A stretch of 9,354 bases of DNA, from the NCBI GenBank assembly GCA_023488925.1, contig JAMDDA010000213.1, positions 1-9,354 of the forward strand, written 5' to 3'. Shown here in pieces: positions 7,064 to 9,354 of this stretch. Made by a program: the position numbers and the translations under genes. The stretch is from Actinomycetota bacterium (GTDB lineage Bacteria > Actinomycetota > Thermoleophilia > RBG-16-64-13). The notes beneath the pieces were generated by a model that saw only the letters and a program-made list of their open reading frames with translations, was not told the origin of the DNA and ran no database searches. Within the stretch, counting starts at the first letter, position 1. Each line of letters begins with the position of its first letter.

Positions 7064-7084
7064 GGGGCACACGAGATTCTCTTC

Positions 7085-7651
7085 CTAGCGGGGGAGCCCC
7101 GGCGCTCGGCCGGGTTCGGTCGCTGTGACCGCCCGGTAGCGCTCTTGAACCTGTTCGCGGGCCGCGTAGATGCGCCACTTGACGGTCGCCAGGGTCGACT
7201 CGAGGATCTCTGCGATTTCCCGGTAGCTGAAACCCAGGAGATCACGCAGCAACAGCGCGGAGCGCAGGTCTTCGTTCAACGTGCCGATGCAGGACCACAC
7301 AAGCTGCGCCTCCTCGTACTCCCCCACTGCGTCCCGACTCGAACGAAGCGGCTCCAGCACCGCGGGAAGACGGGCCCTCTCCGCCTCGCGGCGGCGCAGG
7401 TGGTCGATGCCCGCGTTGCGCGCGATCTGGAAGAGCCACGTGCTGAACCGGGCCCGTCCGCCGAAGCCGCCGACGCTCCGAGCCATGCGTAGGAACACCT
7501 CCTGGGCGAGATCCTCGGCCTCACCGGCGTCGCCGACCAACCGGTACAGGTAGTTGTAGACCGGGCCGTAGTAGGCGCGCACGAGATTGTCGAGCATTCT
7601 CTCGTCGCCCGCCGCCGCCCGCCGCAGTTCATCGGCCGAGGGTTCGCGCAC
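7085..7651 (-). CDS. ECF-type RNA polymerase sigma factor (sigma-70 family, RpoE-like)
   Basis: A 188-aa extracytoplasmic-function sigma factor that would direct RNA polymerase to a stress or envelope regulon. Region 2 spans about residues 20-88. It contains AYYGPVYNYLYRLVGD, the DAGEAEDLAQEVF core-binding helix and FSTWLFQIARNAGIDHLRRR, which recognises the -10 element. Region 4 spans about 115-172, with LNEDLRSALLLRDLLGFSYREIAEIL followed by the helix-turn-helix recognition stretch STLATVKWRIYAARE. Regions 1.2 and 3 are absent, as usual for this group. The start is GTG at 7651, with AAAGGGG about 7 nt upstream. The gene lies 48 nt after gpmI and is followed by a zinc-finger anti-sigma gene, the standard regulator pairing. 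No target promoter or specific stimulus can be read from the sequence. A GGAAC motif about 34 nt upstream of the start is only a weak hint of autoregulation. Confidence 0.95.
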   Translation of the reverse strand: MREPSADELRRAAAGDERMLDNLVRAYYGPVYNYLYRLVGDAGEAEDLAQEVFLRMARSVGGFGGRARFSTWLFQIARNAGIDHLRRREAERARLPAVLEPLRSSRDAVGEYEEAQLVWSCIGTLNEDLRSALLLRDLLGFSYREIAEILESTLATVKWRIYAAREQVQERYRAVTATEPGRAPGLPR

Positions 7652-7699
7652 CGGGAAACCCCTTTCTACCTCTGTGCGACGTCCGTTCCCTGGGAGAAG

Positions 7700-9220
7700 T
7701 TAGCAGATCGAGCGCCCGGTCATGGCCGCCGGTTGCTCCAGACCGAGGAGACACAGGATCGTGGGCGCCACGTCGGCCAGGCCGGCCCCCTGGCGGAGCG
7801 CGAGACCGTCACCGGCATAGACCAAACGCACGGGGTTGGTGGTGTGGGCGGTGTTCGGTCTGCCGTCGGGCTCCAACATGTACTCGGCGTTGCCGTGGTC
7901 CGCCGTCACGAAGACATGGGCATTCCGCCCGCGCAGCACGTCGAGCACCTGACCCAGACAGCGGTCCACATGCTCCAAGGCTTCCACGGTGGCTCCGATG
8001 TTCCCGGTGTGGCCTACCATGTCGGGGTTGGCGAAATTCAAGATGACGAAATCGATCTCCTCCGTCGTCATGATCTCTCGGAAGGCGGCCGCCACCTCGT
8101 ACGCGCTCATCGCCGGCTTCCGGTCGTAGGTCGCGACCTCTTTCGGCGAGGGGACCAAGCGGCGCAGTTCGCCCGGGTAGGGCTCTTCCCGGCCGCCGTT
8201 GAAAAAGAAAGTGACGTGCGCATACTTCTCGGTCTCGGCGATGTGCAGCTGCCGGAGGCCGGCCCGGCTGAGGACCTCGGCGAGCACGTCTTGGGGCGGT
8301 TCATAAGGAAAGGCCACCGGGATGGTGAACGTCTCGTCGTATTCCGTCATCGCGATGAATGTCACTGCGGGTGCCGGGCCTTCCCGGTCGAAACCGTCGA
8401 AATCGGGGCAGATGAAGGCTCGAGTGAGTTGGCGGGTGCGGTCGGACCGGAAGTTGAAGAAGACGACCGTGTCGCCGTCGTGGATGCGGGAGCGGGGATC
8501 GTCTCCGATGATTGTGGGCAGAACGAACTCGTCGGTGACCTGCTGCTCGTAGGAGCGCCGGATGGCCTCGTCGGCGGCGCCGGCGCGCTCGCCCCGACCA
8601 TGCACCAAAGCGTCGTAGGCGCGCTTGGTTCGCTCCCACCGGCGGTCCCGGTCCATGGCGTAATAGCGGCCGGCGATCGTGGCCACCCGGCCCAGGCCTT
8701 CACTGTTCAGGAACTCCTCGAGCTCGCGCAGCAAGCCCCGGCCGGCGGTAGGGGAGGAATCCCGCCCGTCCATGAAGGCGTGGATGAACAGCCGCTCAAC
8801 CCCTTTCCGCCTCGCCAATCGCACCAAGGCGTGGATATGCTCCACGGCGGAATGGACCCCGCCCTCGGAGAGCAGACCCATGAGGTGGACCGCCGCGCCC
8901 TTGGCGGCGGCCGCACCCATGGCCGGCGCCAGCACCGGATTCTCGTAGAACGTGCCGTCCGCGATGGCGCGGTTGATGCGGGACAGATCTTGATGGATCA
9001 CCCGGCCCGCCCCCAGAGTCAGATGGCCCACTTCGGAGTTACCCATGACTCCGGGCGGCAACCCGACGGCCTCCCCGCTGGCCTGCAACAGCACCCACGC
9101 ATGCCGCGCCAGCAGTTCGTCCAGGACCGGCGTCCGCGCCAGCGACACGGCGTTGCCGGGGCCGGGCTCGGCGTAACCCCAGCCGTCGAGGATAATCAGG
9201 GCCACCGGCCGCCGGGCCAC
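7700..9220 (-). CDS. gpmI: 2,3-bisphosphoglycerate-independent phosphoglycerate mutase
   Basis: Full-length at 506 aa, against about 510 for the family. The enzyme interconverts 3- and 2-phosphoglycerate in the cytoplasm using two Mn2+ ions and a phosphoserine intermediate. Visible signature residues are D12 in LILDGWG-like IILDGWGYA, the nucleophile S62 in MGNSEVGH, D400 and H404 in NPDMVGH, D441-H442 in TADHGNAEY, and H459 in AHTTNPV. This is the full alkaline-phosphatase-superfamily metal set. The substrate-domain motifs HAFMDGRDSSP, GRYYAMDRDRRWERT and NFRSDRTRQ are also intact. The start is GTG at 9220, 2 nt after the tpiA stop; a GGAG lies 11 nt upstream inside tpiA, and the protein begins at the expected N-terminal strand. 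The ECF sigma gene follows after 48 nt. Nothing looks damaged. Confidence 0.98.
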   Translation of the reverse strand: MARRPVALIILDGWGYAEPGPGNAVSLARTPVLDELLARHAWVLLQASGEAVGLPPGVMGNSEVGHLTLGAGRVIHQDLSRINRAIADGTFYENPVLAPAMGAAAAKGAAVHLMGLLSEGGVHSAVEHIHALVRLARRKGVERLFIHAFMDGRDSSPTAGRGLLRELEEFLNSEGLGRVATIAGRYYAMDRDRRWERTKRAYDALVHGRGERAGAADEAIRRSYEQQVTDEFVLPTIIGDDPRSRIHDGDTVVFFNFRSDRTRQLTRAFICPDFDGFDREGPAPAVTFIAMTEYDETFTIPVAFPYEPPQDVLAEVLSRAGLRQLHIAETEKYAHVTFFFNGGREEPYPGELRRLVPSPKEVATYDRKPAMSAYEVAAAFREIMTTEEIDFVILNFANPDMVGHTGNIGATVEALEHVDRCLGQVLDVLRGRNAHVFVTADHGNAEYMLEPDGRPNTAHTTNPVRLVYAGDGLALRQGAGLADVAPTILCLLGLEQPAAMTGRSIC

Positions 9221-9222
9221 GG

Positions 9223-9354
<132 letters not shown>

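Overview
The window is GC-rich and every credible gene lies on the minus strand, so biological order runs from high to low coordinates. It reads as chromosomal housekeeping sequence from a GC-rich Gram-positive lineage, most likely an actinobacterium outside the well-studied Streptomyces/Mycobacterium groups. This is inferred from the frequent GTG/TTG starts with strong Shine-Dalgarno sites, a lipoprotein with a Gly/Thr-rich linker after the lipobox, and a tpiA-gpmI ... secG gene order. No 16S or other marker is present, so the assignment is tentative.

Right part (9354 to about 6002): the C-terminal end of triosephosphate isomerase (tpiA, cut by the window edge) is followed after 2 nt by phosphoglycerate mutase (gpmI). 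Next comes an ECF sigma factor with its membrane-anchored zinc-finger anti-sigma factor. The pair is separated by a short gap filled with a 22-bp tandem repeat that ends exactly at the preferred anti-sigma ATG. A 197-bp gap follows, with only a weak promoter candidate, and then secG, the small SecYEG subunit.

Left part (about 6001 to 81): a complete oligopeptide ABC transporter in the order oppA-oppB-oppC-oppD-oppF. oppA (lipoprotein, substrate binding) carries an apparent 1-nt deletion that splits it into two frames. It is separated from oppB by 211 bp holding a strong 13-bp-stem hairpin and a 16-bp-period direct repeat. oppB, oppC, oppD and oppF are tightly packed: 10-nt gap, GTGA overlap, ATGA overlap. 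They would encode two permeases and two ATPases that import peptides delivered by OppA.

I see no mobile element, CRISPR array, tRNA or rRNA. Nothing amounts to a new defence or biosynthetic system. The points worth a second look are the oppA frameshift, the tandem repeat that carries the anti-sigma translation start, the sigma/anti-sigma pair lying between glycolytic genes and secG, the unusual oppA leader, and an OppF C-terminus that lacks the fourth cysteine of the family motif.
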